Shown here one piece after another: positions 1-5,404 of a stretch of 7,390 nucleotides of DNA. The stretch spans positions 1-7,390 of the forward strand of contig JAUVVP010000081.1 in NCBI GenBank assembly GCA_030604585.1, in the 5' to 3' direction. Position numbers and translations under genes: made by a program. The DNA is from Planctomycetota bacterium. Lineage in GTDB: Bacteria; Planctomycetota; Brocadiia; SM23-32. The notes below the pieces were generated by a model. It was not told the DNA's origin. It worked only from the letters and a program-made list of their open reading frames with translations, and did not search any database. Numbering within the stretch: position 1 is the first letter of the stretch; the number at the start of each line of letters is the position of its first letter.

Positions 1-583
1 CCCCGATCTTGCGGGCGAAGTCCGCCGAGACCGGCCCACCGCCTATCATCACCTTGAACGAGTCCGCCAGGCCGGCCTCTTTGAGGGCCTCTACCAGCCG
101 ACCCATGCCGGGCATCGTGGTGGACATCAGCGTGGAGACGGCGATGATGCCGCGCTCCAGCTCCCGCGCCTTCTCGACGAACGCCGAGACCGGCACGTCG
201 TTGCCCAGGTCGTGCACTGGGAACCCGGCGGCCTCCAGCATCAGCCGCACGATGCTCTTGCCGATGTCGTGGACGTCGCCTTCGATGACGCCGATGATCA
301 CCGGGGCGCGGCCGGTCCCCATCTCTGCCTTCAGGTGCGGCTTGAGCAGCTTTATGGCCGCATACATCGCGTCCGCGCAGAGAAGTATCTCCGGCACGAA
401 GTAGATGCCCTTGTCGTACTTGTCGCTGACGATGTCCATGCCTTTCGAAAGCCCCAGCGTGATGGCGTCGTAGGCATCTATGCCGGCAGCAAGGGCCTCC
501 TTGGCGGCCTGAACGGCGCCCTCCTCGTCCATCCCGTCAACCGCCTGCGCCAGACGGGCGAGGATCTCCTCTCTCTCACTCAT
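1..583 (-). CDS. Methyltransferase cognate corrinoid protein (MtbC/MtmC/MttC-like), 3'-truncated by window edge
   Basis: This small cytoplasmic protein binds cobalamin and shuttles methyl groups between a substrate methyltransferase (methylamine- or betaine-type, MttB superfamily) and a second methyltransferase. The frame is open from ATG 581-583 to the left edge, giving 194 residues of a family usually about 210-220 long, so only the C-terminal end is missing. Residues 5-88 match the N-terminal helical cap domain (D-K-G-x-Y-F-x-P-E at about 57-65). From residue 93 the Rossmann-type B12 domain begins, with the cobalt-ligand motif D103-x-H105-D106-x-G108, a Ser-x-Leu turn (S150, L152) and a GGGP loop at 181-184. 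The start is supported by AAAGGAG about 6 nt upstream. The partner methyltransferase would be expected beyond the left edge and is not visible, so the substrate cannot be named. It is 146 nt downstream of the barrel gene on the same strand, and no separate promoter was recognised. The family call is secure and the exact subfamily is not. Confidence 0.93.
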   Translation of the reverse strand, partial: MSEREEILARLAQAVDGMDEEGAVQAAKEALAAGIDAYDAITLGLSKGMDIVSDKYDKGIYFVPEILLCADAMYAAIKLLKPHLKAEMGTGRAPVIIGVIEGDVHDIGKSIVRLMLEAAGFPVHDLGNDVPVSAFVEKARELERGIIAVSTLMSTTMPGMGRLVEALKEAGLADSFKVMIGGGPVSADFARKIG

Positions 584-729
584 CGTTCTCTCCTTTGCGG
601 CACCAAGCACCGCGCCTGACGCCCAGGGAAGGCCCGATCGGGTTCTTCGCCGTGCATTTCGCGTGACCCCCTTTCACACAGAGCACTCCGTTCGATGAAC
701 ATGGCGGGCCGGACGAGGCCACGCCTGAT

Positions 730-1701
730 TCAGAACTCATACTTGAAGCACGCAGCAAAGACCTGCTCATCCTTATGGTTGGCCACCGTGCCGAAATCGC
801 CGTAGCCGGCCCCGATGGTCATACGATCGTTGATGATGTAGCAGGCGCACACCGTCCACCAGGGATCCTCGTGATCGAAGAGGCCAGGAATGCTGTCCAG
901 GTCGCTCTCTTTCTGGCGGTACTCAGCGGCCAGGATGAGCCTGTCGGTCAAGAAGACGGCGGCGTTGCCCTCGAAGGTGACGCGGTAATCGTCGGTGAAC
1001 CCGAACAACCCGATGTGTGTTGCCTTTGATGCCCGAGCTCCCGCTGACACCATGACCGGACGAGGCAGGAAGGTCAACGTCTTGGTGGCCGTCAGCGTGA
1101 AGTCCACGCCGTAGTCGTCTTCGAGGCCCAGGTCGCTCAGTACACCGTCCAGGCGCCGGTCGATGTCCTCGACATCCTCGTTATACTTGAGGTGGGCTCC
1201 GACGGTGACGGCGGGCAGCCAGCCCAGCTCCCAGTTGTTCTCCTCTATGACGTTGAGCCGGGCGTTGAAGTGGTGGAGGAGGATGTCATTGGTCCTGATG
1301 TCCACGCCGGTCGCCAGACGGATGTCATGGTCCAGGTCGGCCAGACCAAGGCGGTTGATGCCGTACCCCAACTCCAAGCGCCGCCACAGCGTCCACGTCA
1401 GCGTCAGAGTCTCGAGGTCCTTCTGACCGATCCTCGCCCAGTGGGTGGACACCGCAGGTTTGCCGATGACCGTTCCAGCCGGCCCCGGGTTCACGAGGTA
1501 GGCGAAGGGCGTGATGAACACGCCGCCGACGCCTTCAACGGTGTGCAGGGGCAGCGGCGGCCCCTCGTCCGCTGCTGCGGGTTCGGTCTCTTGCTCCGCG
1601 GCCATCGTCCCGGTCGCGACCAGCAGGAGCGCGCCCAGACACATCACTCGTCCAATAAGCTTGCAGGTCCTGCGTATACCGCGCCTCCCCCTCGGGCTCA
1701 T
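730..1701 (-). CDS. DUF3034-like outer-membrane beta-barrel protein
   Basis: Predicted protein of 323 residues. The chosen start is the ATG at 1699-1701, which has GGAAGGAG about 6 nt upstream and begins a good signal peptide: basic n-region (RGRRGIRR), hydrophobic core at about 15-30, probable cleavage after T-M-A-A (residue 35). An in-frame ATG further upstream (1798-1800) would add 33 residues before the signal peptide and overlap a terminator-like hairpin, so I rejected it. The mature part alternates short amphipathic strands with polar turns and ends in F-K-Y-E-F, the C-terminal aromatic signature of proteins inserted by the BAM complex. The segments TVEGVGGVFITPFAYLVNP, LELGYG, TLTATKTL and AGYGDFGT resemble, from memory, the DUF3034 family, whose function is unknown. 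No substrate or pore role can be assigned. A Cys pair (C-A-C) near the C-terminus is unusual for a barrel. It lies between the selenoprotein cluster and the corrinoid gene; a functional link to either is not evident. Confidence 0.8.
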   Translation of the reverse strand: MSPRGRRGIRRTCKLIGRVMCLGALLLVATGTMAAEQETEPAAADEGPPLPLHTVEGVGGVFITPFAYLVNPGPAGTVIGKPAVSTHWARIGQKDLETLTLTWTLWRRLELGYGINRLGLADLDHDIRLATGVDIRTNDILLHHFNARLNVIEENNWELGWLPAVTVGAHLKYNEDVEDIDRRLDGVLSDLGLEDDYGVDFTLTATKTLTFLPRPVMVSAGARASKATHIGLFGFTDDYRVTFEGNAAVFLTDRLILAAEYRQKESDLDSIPGLFDHEDPWWTVCACYIINDRMTIGAGYGDFGTVANHKDEQVFAACFKYEF

Positions 1702-1743
1702 GTCCTTCTCCTTCCCGGCTGTTGCCGGCTCCACGTGCTCTCC

Positions 1744-1783
1744 AGAAAAGAAGCGGGGACGAGAATTGCTTCTCGGTCCCCGC
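1744..1783 (-). terminator. Strong intrinsic terminator-like hairpin between the selenoprotein cluster and the barrel gene
   Basis: On the minus strand a 7-bp stem GCGGGGA/TCCCCGC, a single bulged C and a further 6-bp stem CGAGAA/TTCTCG close a GCAA tetraloop (GNRA type). A T-rich run TTCTTTTC follows at once. This is a textbook rho-independent terminator for transcription coming from the selenoprotein genes. No such T-tract is present in the other direction. It ends about 43 nt before the barrel gene's ATG, which is unusually close, so it may instead act as a leader attenuator for that gene. Confidence 0.75.
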
Positions 1784-1814
1784 CGATACCCGCGTCTCAA
1801 GGGCTCAGCTTTGT

Positions 1815-2009
1815 CTATTCAGCGCCGGGCGCCCTCCCGTTTGCGCTTCGGTGACCCTCGGTCCGCCTCGGGCTGCGCCGGCGCCGGCCCCTGATGCCTC
1901 GCTGTACTCGCCACGAGTACCGGCAGACGCCACGTCAGCCATACTCAAAGGCGTCCGAGACGATAGCTGTCAGCAACTGTTCCATGACCTGAACTGCGCA
2001 AGAGATACG
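1815..2009 (-). pseudogene. Decayed third copy of the selenoprotein C-terminal (Sec/SECIS) region
   Basis: This minus-strand frame runs from just after a TAA (2010-2012), through a TGA at 1935-1937, to a TAG at 1815-1817. Around the TGA it reads VSDAFEYG-U-RGVCRYSWRV, against VSDSFEYG-U-GGTCRYSWRV in selenoprotein A. Weaker similarity extends about 12 codons upstream (VQVMEQ against FKIIDE) and a few codons downstream (RG-I-RGRRR against AS-F-KGRFR), after which it becomes low-complexity Arg-rich. The 300-odd codons expected upstream are absent, both Gly-Gly and Thr of the GGTC motif are altered, and there is no clear ribosome binding site. The UGA, the Cys four residues later and the hairpin survive. 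I read it as the stump of a third tandem paralogue after an internal deletion. A tiny functional selenopeptide starting at ATG 1983-1985 is possible but unlikely. Confidence 0.7.
1904..1937 (-). promoter_or_regulatory. SECIS-like hairpin retained in the third-copy remnant
   Basis: The TGA is at 1935-1937. The stem GTACTCG/CGAGTAC (7 bp, perfect) with loop TGG begins 15 nt after the TGA, at the same spacing as in the two intact genes. Sequence outside the stem has drifted, while the stem and loop are unchanged. This could be recent common origin rather than selection. Confidence 0.55.
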
Positions 2010-2027
2010 TTACATGTGCCCGCCAGG

Positions 2028-3359
2028 CTACCGGACCGTATGCCACTGGTCCGCGTTGACGGCCTGGAACTGGCCGAGATCGGCTTCGACCACGACGCGA
2101 AACCTTCCTTTGAAGCTCGCAGGCACTCGCCACGAGTACCGGCAGGTGCCTCCTCAGCCGTACTCGAACGAGTCGGAAACGCCGGTCCTGCCCCGTTCGT
2201 CAATGATCTTGAACTTCGGCGCCTTCTGCAGCCGGCCGTTCTTCTGCACGCCGGGTAGGTACTCCTCGCCCGCCTGTCCCGCGACCAGGCAACCGATGGA
2301 CACGAGCCCCGTGCCGACGCTGCGTGCCTCCGTCTTGATAGTCAGGGGCGGGCCCGCCCTGAGCGAAAGCGTCTCGCCGCCGCGAATCCCGAAGCTCGCC
2401 AGCCGCCCCGTGTTGCCCTCGCCCTGGAGCGTCCACGTGTCCCTTCGGCTATCGGTGGAGCTCATGCGCACGGATGTCGTGAAGTACTGGCCGGCCGGCA
2501 ATTGCCACCTGCCGCCGTTGCCGCTCAGACGGTAGGGGCCGCTGTCAGACAGGAGCGTCAGTTCGGCATGGGGGTACCCGATGTCCAGGACTCCCACGTC
2601 GGGTTCCGTCCGCAGGAGGCTGATGGCTGAGCCATCCTGCGCGACCTCGATGCCGTAGTACGTGCCGTTCACGCGGATCATCTTCGGCAGCGGCATGATC
2701 TCGCCGGCTCCGTAGATGTCACCATCGATCCTTCCGTCGCCGTTCAGGTCTATGGCGAGCCAATCGCCGCCGGTCGGTCCGGAAGACGCCGACAGGACGC
2801 CGTCGTAGCGGCCGTCGTAATCCCCGTCCACAACTCCCACCTGGTAAGTGCGCCCGCCCAGCGTGACCCGTCCGGACATGACCCCTGCGGGATAGACGGC
2901 CACCGATGGAGACCCGATCGGCGCCTTGTAGACCTCGACGCGGAGAGCCGACCGGCTTCCGGCCTCGGCGCCGCGGGCCTGCACGAAGACGGGGCCGAGC
3001 TGGTAGACGGACGTAGTGCCCTGCCGTCGGGTTCCCCCCCGCGGCAGCGGGCTCTCGTCGGACAGGTCGCCGTCCCCGTCCGTATCCGCATAGCAATGGG
3101 AAGGGTTGGAGGGGTCGAGCGCGACCAGCAGGGAAGTGCGCCCCGGGGTCCGGGCCGAATAGCACGTGAACCCAGGCTTCAGGCCCGCGGGAACGCGCTC
3201 CACACCGCGATGCAGGAACTGGCGGGCCTTGACCGCACAGGCATGAGAGGGGTCCGTCAGTTGCTGGTACTGCAAGGGGAACGTCCCGTCCGCCCGGAGT
3301 GACAGGGACAGGGGGAAGAGCAGAAACCAGGATGCGGCCGCGAGCGTTACCTTCTTCAT
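2028..3359 (-). CDS. Exported selenoprotein A, Sec at residue 402 (in-frame UGA 2154-2156), unrecognised family
   Basis: Predicted 443-residue protein when the TGA at 2154-2156 is read as selenocysteine; the true stop is TAG 2028-2030. The start ATG 3357-3359 follows GAGAGGGG. A signal peptide covers residues 1-23 (MKK, then a hydrophobic core, cleavage near L-R-A/D-G), so the product is exported. Asp-rich loops resembling calcium-binding EF-hand/dockerin loops occur at 92-100 (D-T-D-G-D-G-D) and 204-212 (D-L-N-G-D-G-R-I-D), with a related D-G-D-Y-D-G-R-Y-D at 178-186. The C-terminal region (about 335-443) is beta-rich, Ig-like in character, and holds EYG-U402-GGT-C406-x-YSWRVP. Read-through is supported by 26 of 41 identities with the paralogue's tail, by synonymous codon differences, by the hairpin after the UGA, and by adjacent selA/selB. 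Other Cys in the mature part are 41, 66, 89 and 357. Function is unknown; a redox or metal role for the U/C pair is inference. If the TGA were a stop, the product would be 401 residues. Confidence 0.88.
2122..2156 (-). promoter_or_regulatory. SECIS element of selenoprotein A
   Basis: The UGA is at 2154-2156. Starting 14 nt downstream is an 8-bp stem GGTACTCG/CGAGTGCC (one U-G pair) closed by loop UGG, with the loop at nt 22-24 after the UGA. Known bacterial SECIS elements are coding-region hairpins just after the UGA, with a G early in the apical loop and a UGA-to-loop distance of roughly 16-37 nt; this fits. An alternative fold pairs GGCAC with GTGCC and GCC with GGC around a 9-nt loop beginning GG. 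SelB would bind here during translation. Confidence 0.78.
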
Positions 3360-3392
3360 GGGCTGCCCCTCTCAGGATAGTGACCTGACGCC

Positions 3393-3421
3393 ATGGTACA
3401 CCTTTTGGCGCCGTCCGGCAA
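3393..3421 (-). promoter_or_regulatory. Candidate sigma70-type promoter for selenoprotein A
   Basis: On the minus strand, TTGCCG (-35, 4 of 6 consensus bases) is followed by a 17-nt spacer and TACCAT (-10, 4 of 6). The predicted start point lies about 27 nt before the ATG. This would allow selenoprotein A to be expressed independently of selenoprotein B. The boxes are only moderate, so confidence is limited. Confidence 0.4.
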
Positions 3422-3422
3422 C

Positions 3423-3439
3423 CCTTAGGGCCTCTAAGG
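3423..3439. repeat. Short palindrome upstream of the selenoprotein A promoter
   Basis: CCTTAG and CTAAGG form a perfect 6-bp inverted repeat around a 5-nt centre, directly upstream of the candidate -35 box. Its size and position suit an operator for a dimeric regulator, but nothing else supports that. Confidence 0.3.
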
Positions 3440-3468
3440 CTCTGTGGCAATGTCGCGCGGGCCGCTGG

Positions 3469-3513
3469 AAGAAGGGGTCAGACCCTCTTGACTAAAGGGC
3501 CTGACCCCTTTTT
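3469..3513. repeat. REP-like imperfect inverted repeat (GGGGTCAG core), possible terminator
   Basis: Arms at 3472-3485 (AAGGGGTCAGACCC) and 3497-3510 (GGGCCTGACCCCTT) pair at 13 of 14 positions around an 11-nt loop. Flanking A/T pairs and a G-T wobble extend the stem to 3469-3513. From memory, GGGGTCAG...CTGACCCC palindromes recur in many environmental bacterial genomes as dispersed REP/MITE-like elements. On the plus strand the hairpin ends in a T-run; on the minus strand it is followed by TTCTTCC and could end selenoprotein B's transcript. Confidence 0.6.
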
Positions 3514-3669
3514 CTCCTCGACCTTGTCAACAGAGCAAACCTCTGCCAGAATGAACCGCCGAGGGCCCGCCGGAGCCAGCCACGCAGAGACCATTCAAGG
3601 AGCAGTGTCAGTGCCATTCTTTTTTCCGGCCTCTGCGCTCTCGGCCCGAAGTCCTTTCTGTTGGACGAC

Positions 3670-5013
3670 CTAACGGATGGTGTGCCACTTCTCTTTGCTG
3701 GTTACCTCGAACGGTCCGAGGTCGGCCTCAACGTCAACGCGGTACTTGCCTTTGAAATCCTTCGGTACTCGCCACGAGTACGCGCAGGTGCCGCCTCACC
3801 CATACTCGACGGCGCCGGAGGTGAGCACTTTTCCCGATTCATCCACGATCTTGAACTTGGGCGGGGACCCCGTGCTTCCATTCTTCGTTACTCCGGCCGT
3901 GTACTCCTCCCCGCCCTGTCCCGTCACGGACAGGCCGATCGCGACCTGTCCCCTGCTAGCCTGGCGTGCATCGGTCTGGACCGTCAGCGGCGGGCCCATC
4001 TTAACGGAGGTTGTCTCGTCTTCTCTTATCCGGAAAGTGCTCAGCTTCCCCAGCTTCGAACCCATCCGGAGGACCCACCGATCTCCCTTCTCATCCGTAG
4101 CGCTCAACGCCAACCCCCTGGTGACGTAGCGGCCCGTCGGAAGGTCCCATTTCCCTTCGGAGCCGCCGAGCACGAAGTAGCCCGAATCGGACATCACGGT
4201 CAACTGCGCGGCCGGCACGCCGACGTCGAGCGCCCCCAACGCCGGCTCGGCCTTCGCGAGCGTGATGCTTGAGCCGTCAGGGGCCACTGCCACGCTGTAG
4301 AAGGCGTCCTTCACACGGAGCAGTTTCGTCAGGGGCAGGATCTCCGGGCTTTCGTAAGGCCGGGGGTCGAACTGACCGTCCCCGTCCAGGTCTATGGCCA
4401 GCCAATCGTACTCCGAGCGGCTCCTGGCGATAGTGCGGTCGTAGTGGCCGTCGAAGCCCCCGTCCACGAGCTGCACGCGGTAGGACTCGCCGCCCAACTC
4501 GACCTGGCCCGAGCGAAAGACGCCGGGATGGACCTCCATGTAGCCGCCCCCGCCTTCCCAGACGGTAACCTGGAAGCGGGCATGTACCGCCGCCCCGTCC
4601 GCCCCAACCCGCAGGGCGACAGGGCCGAAGTGGTGGATCGACATGCCGGCCATCACGACCTCGCCCGGCGGCTTGACCGCTTCCAGCGGCCGTTCCTCGG
4701 CCAGGTTGAGGTCGCCGTCCGTGTCCACGTACAGCTTCGGTGTCTCACCCAGGTCGGCCAGCAGCAGGATCGGCTTCCGCCCGGGCCTCATCGTGTAGTA
4801 AATCACGTCGTCTGACAGGCCCTCCGGCAGGTCTTTCACCCCGTAGGGCTTGCCGGGAAGGGCCGGCACGTACTGCCGCACCCTGGAGGCAACGGCCGGC
4901 GGCTCGGCCCCGATCTCCTGCTCGTCCAGGGCAAACTCCCCCTGCGCCCGAGCAAGCGAGCACGGAGCCCAGAGAAACAAGCCCAACACGATCGCCAACG
5001 CTGCCCTTTTCAT
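3670..5013 (-). CDS. Exported selenoprotein B, Sec at residue 406 (in-frame UGA 3796-3798), paralogue of selenoprotein A
   Basis: Predicted 447-residue protein when TGA 3796-3798 is read as selenocysteine; the stop is TAG 3670-3672. Start ATG 5011-5013 is preceded by GGGGGA. A signal peptide covers residues 1-23 (MKR, hydrophobic core, cleavage near A-R-A/Q-G). Asp loops lie at 97-101 (D-T-D-G-D) and 208-216 (D-L-D-G-D-G-Q-F-D), with V-D-G-G-F-D-G-H-Y-D at 183-192, matching the paralogue in order and spacing. The C-terminal beta-rich region ends with EYG-U406-GGT-C410-A-YSWRVP and a further 31 residues. After signal peptide removal, Cys410 is the only cysteine in the whole protein, so U406/C410 is the sole possible selenylsulfide pair. 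The gene diverges from selA, and a good promoter at 5199-5228 implies a leader of about 180 nt. The family is not recognised. If the TGA were a true stop, a 405-residue cysteine-free mature protein would result. Confidence 0.9.
3764..3798 (-). promoter_or_regulatory. SECIS element of selenoprotein B
   Basis: The UGA is at 3796-3798. The stem GTACTCG/CGAGTAC (7 bp, perfect) with loop UGG begins 15 nt downstream, the loop at nt 22-24, as in selenoprotein A. With one bulged C on the 5' side, two further G-C pairs extend the stem. The stem also encodes Y-S-W-R-V, so RNA and protein constraints overlap. Confidence 0.78.
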
Positions 5014-5198
5014 CGTCGTCGTCCCCCGCTGTTTCAGTCTGTCTGCCGCTCGCCGTCTGACCGACCCTTTCCCGTCCCTGCCGACGCACAGAAAGAAGCC
5101 ACCGCCGAACTCGGCAAAGCAGTACGAAGCCCTTCCGGAGACGCCTGCCGGCGAGCCCCTTCTTCCTAATACCTGTCATGCCCGGCAGGGCTTTCCTG

Positions 5199-5228
5199 AT
5201 TCTACATTGCCCCGAGGCGCCGCGTCAA
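5199..5228 (-). promoter_or_regulatory. Sigma70-type promoter for selenoprotein B
   Basis: On the minus strand, TTGACG (-35, 5 of 6 consensus bases) is followed by an 18-nt spacer and TAGAAT (-10, 5 of 6). Transcription from here would give a leader of about 180 nt before ATG 5013, long enough for a regulatory RNA structure, though none was identified. Confidence 0.6.
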
Positions 5229-5308
5229 CAGCAAACCTGGCGCCCATCAGGGCTGCCGGCTGCTATTGGGAGGTCTCGGCAGGGCAGGGATGGCTCAGGT
5301 CCCCCGGC

Positions 5309-5337
5309 TTGACCCCCCGCCGGGGCGCAAGTAGAAT
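5309..5337 (+). promoter_or_regulatory. Sigma70-type promoter for selA-selB
   Basis: TTGACC (-35, 5 of 6 consensus bases), an exact 17-nt spacer and TAGAAT (-10, 5 of 6) lie about 60 nt before the selA ATG. The -10 hexamer is identical to that of the divergent promoter for selenoprotein B. The spacer is very GC-rich and partly self-complementary (CCCC/GGGG). Confidence 0.65.
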
Positions 5338-5404
5338 GCGCCTTGCAGGCGAGCGTCCGGCACGAATCGTCGAATGCATTTGCGACGCATGTCGGGGGAA
5401 CGCG

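Larger units (their letters stand above)
1702..2027. other. Intergenic stretch between barrel gene and selenoprotein A
   Basis: This stretch of about 326 nt holds no intact gene. It contains the decayed third copy of the selenoprotein 3' end (1815-2009), the terminator-like hairpin (1744-1783) and the barrel gene's ribosome binding site. A small CCGGC/GCCGG stem with an AACA loop sits directly before that site at about 1715-1728. I saw no convincing promoter for the barrel gene. Confidence 0.6.
3360..3669. other. Intergenic stretch between the two selenoprotein genes
   Basis: These 310 nt contain no gene. They hold the candidate promoter and the palindrome next to selenoprotein A, and the REP-like inverted repeat at 3469-3513. 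I saw no obvious intrinsic terminator directly after selenoprotein B's TAG; the inverted repeat, about 160 nt further on, may serve as one. The remainder shows nothing I can identify. Confidence 0.6.
5014..5404. other. Divergent control region between selenoprotein B and selA
   Basis: This stretch of 391 nt has no gene I can support. It holds two divergent promoters (5199-5228 minus, 5309-5337 plus), a leader of about 180 nt for selenoprotein B and one of about 60 nt for selA. The selA leader contains a small hairpin CGCC/GGCG (about 5340-5352) and an ATGC/GCAT stem-loop near the start codon. No tRNA fold, and in particular no tRNA-Sec, was found. Confidence 0.6.

Noticed and set aside
584..729. 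A cobalamin riboswitch ahead of the corrinoid protein gene
   Set aside because: The 146-nt gap is too short for a full element and shows no recognisable B12-box sequence.
730..732. The barrel gene's TGA as a third selenocysteine codon
   Set aside because: The frame stays open afterwards, but the protein already ends with the barrel C-terminal signature (FKYEF), and no conserved tail, Cys motif or UGG-loop hairpin follows.
2154..2156. Reading the TGAs at 2154 and 3796 as genuine stops
   Set aside because: Both genes keep homologous protein sequence in the same frame for exactly 41 codons beyond the TGA, ending in TAG, with a hairpin after the UGA and selA/selB adjacent.
1970..2203. Short minus-strand open frames across selenoprotein A's tail (1945-2133 and 1970-2203)
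   Set aside because: They are out-of-frame readings of the Sec-containing tail and the third-copy remnant, without ribosome binding sites.
3796..3798. General TGA reassignment (to Trp or Gly) instead of selenocysteine
   Set aside because: selA and the barrel gene end at TGA where the family ends naturally (the barrel at the FKYEF signature), so TGA is a normal stop elsewhere. The site-specific hairpin and selA/selB favour Sec.
4850..5404. Upstream extension of selA to a 658-residue protein
   Set aside because: The extra 185 codons are antisense to selenoprotein B and run through the promoter region. SelA proteins are normally about 460-470 residues and the ATG at 5405 has a ribosome binding site.
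5014..5404. A tRNA-Sec (selC) gene in the divergent region
   Set aside because: No T-loop GGTTCGA-type sequence or cloverleaf pairing was found here or in the other gaps.
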